A stretch of DNA of 16,565 bases from an uncultured Clostridia bacterium. Lineage in GTDB: Bacteria; Bacillota; Clostridia; TANB77; CAG-508. Within the stretch, counting starts at the first letter, position 1, and every line of letters starts with the position of its first letter. This document shows, piece by piece, positions 15,836 to 16,565 of this stretch. The stretch covers positions 1 through 16,565 of the forward strand of contig CANQRO010000025.1 in NCBI GenBank assembly GCA_947626205.1, read 5' to 3'. A program made the translations under genes and the position numbers. The notes beneath the pieces were generated by a model. It was given only the letters and a program-made list of their open reading frames with translations, was not told the DNA's origin and did no database searches.

Positions 15836-16267
15836 GTGTTTATAGGTGAATATGAGCATAATGTAGATGTTAAAGGTAGAATTATTATGCCATCTAAATT
15901 AAGAGAAGAAATCGGAGATAAATTCATTATAACTAAAGGTCTTGATGGATGTTTATTTGCATATTCACAAACAGAATGGGCTAACTTTGAAGAAAAATTA
16001 AAATCGTTACCACTGGCACAAAAAAACGCGAGAAACTTCGTAAGATTTTTCTTATCTGGAGCAGTAGAATGCGAAATTGATAAACAAGGTAGATTTTTAA
16101 TTCCAGCTAATCTAAGGGAACATGCAAATTTAGATAAGGAAATAGTAATTATCGGAGTAGGAACAAGATTAGAAATTTGGAATAGAGATACTTGGAAAAA
16201 TTATAGTAGTGATGAAAATATTTCAGCAGACGAAATTGCAGAAAATATGACTATGCTTGGTATATAA
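15836..16267 (+). CDS. mraZ: Transcriptional regulator MraZ
   Basis: A DNA-binding protein of the AbrB-like fold that forms a ring of subunits and controls the division and cell-wall (dcw) cluster, usually including its own promoter. The 143-residue length is normal. It starts FIGEYEHNVDVKGRIIMPSKLRE and has the two characteristic D-x-x-x-R motifs, DVKGR (about residues 11-15) and DKQGR (about 82-86), each followed by the repeated fold (IMPSKLRE / LIPANLRE). The start is GTG at 15836, supported by AGAGGTG seven bases upstream; no ATG fits better. The operator and promoter are visible immediately upstream. The usual partner rsmH does not follow within the remaining 298 bases. Confidence 0.97.
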   Translation: MFIGEYEHNVDVKGRIIMPSKLREEIGDKFIITKGLDGCLFAYSQTEWANFEEKLKSLPLAQKNARNFVRFFLSGAVECEIDKQGRFLIPANLREHANLDKEIVIIGVGTRLEIWNRDTWKNYSSDENISADEIAENMTMLGI

Positions 16268-16565
16268 CTTTTCAAAAGTTTATATAAATACAAAAGATTA
16301 CAAGGAAACAAAAGATAAAATTTTAAGAATACAGAAGATAAATTATAAAGATAAAGCTTTAAGAATACGAAAGATAAATTATAAAGTTAAAATTAAAAAA
16401 AATACAAAAGATAAATTGTAAAGTTAAAATGTAAATGAACAAAAGAAAATAAAAAACGAAAGATGTTTAAAATACTAAAGTAAAATGAAATCAGTTTATA
16501 TTTTACTTATAAAAAAGTTTAGGTTTAATTCAAAAGATTAAGTATTTTATATACTAAAGAATTAA
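16268..16565. repeat. AT-rich imperfect tandem repeats after mraZ
   Basis: No gene was recognised. Degenerate units of about 36-37 bases recur: 16325-16360, 16361-16397 and 16398-about 16430, each with a core like GAATACGAAAGATAAATTAT followed by AAAG. A partial earlier copy lies near 16302-16324 and weaker echoes follow to about 16480. The sequence is purine-rich on the plus strand. It could be a decayed duplication or an untranslated mRNA segment within the dcw transcript. Confidence 0.55.

Noticed and set aside
16302..16480. CRISPR array in the post-mraZ repeats
   Set aside because: The units are adjacent, degenerate and AT-rich, with no unique spacers between constant repeats and no cas genes nearby.

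Overview
The window looks like a chromosomal segment of a very AT-rich, Gram-positive (monoderm) member of the Clostridia, probably a gut or other host-associated lineage. The evidence is the base composition, strong AGGAGG-type ribosome binding sites, sortase-anchored surface proteins, a cohesin/dockerin pair, a GerS-like spore-germination-family protein, and the min/rodA and mraZ loci. No rRNA, tRNA, CRISPR array, transposase or phage gene was seen.

Layout, left to right. Positions 1-2321 are the 3' two thirds of smc (+), cut by the window edge. Positions 2322-8884 hold a cell-surface module. A promoter with an extended -10 drives a 1575-residue exported protein (NPCBM, transglutaminase-like core, TPR-like helices, F5/8C, Ig-like repeats, C-terminal dockerin) and then a 270-residue single-cohesin protein ending in LPKTG. 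Convergent to these, sharing one bidirectional terminator, is a class B sortase. Upstream of the sortase on the same strand is a beta-helix surface protein ending in TPKTG (to 10158). Positions 10366-11485 (-) carry a MazF-type endoribonuclease without a visible antitoxin and a GerS-like membrane-anchored protein. Positions 11716-15378 (-) are a housekeeping run minD-minE-rodA-dusB. Divergent from it is mraZ (+, 15836-16267) with a textbook MraZ operator. The window ends in an AT-rich imperfect tandem repeat where rsmH would normally follow.

How the genes work together. The most striking feature is a compact, apparently self-contained surface display system. The dockerin protein should bind calcium and dock onto the neighbouring cohesin protein. 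That protein should be covalently anchored to peptidoglycan, presumably by the nearby sortase or another sortase in the genome. The displayed cargo carries carbohydrate-binding modules and a Cys-His-Asp transglutaminase/papain-like motif rather than a recognisable glycoside hydrolase, so this is not an ordinary cellulosome. The right half handles septum placement (MinD/MinE), wall elongation (RodA), tRNA modification (DusB) and control of the dcw cluster (MraZ). Oddities there are a long charged tail on MinE, no adjacent minC, and a possible 8-codon leader peptide whose stop overlaps the rodA start.
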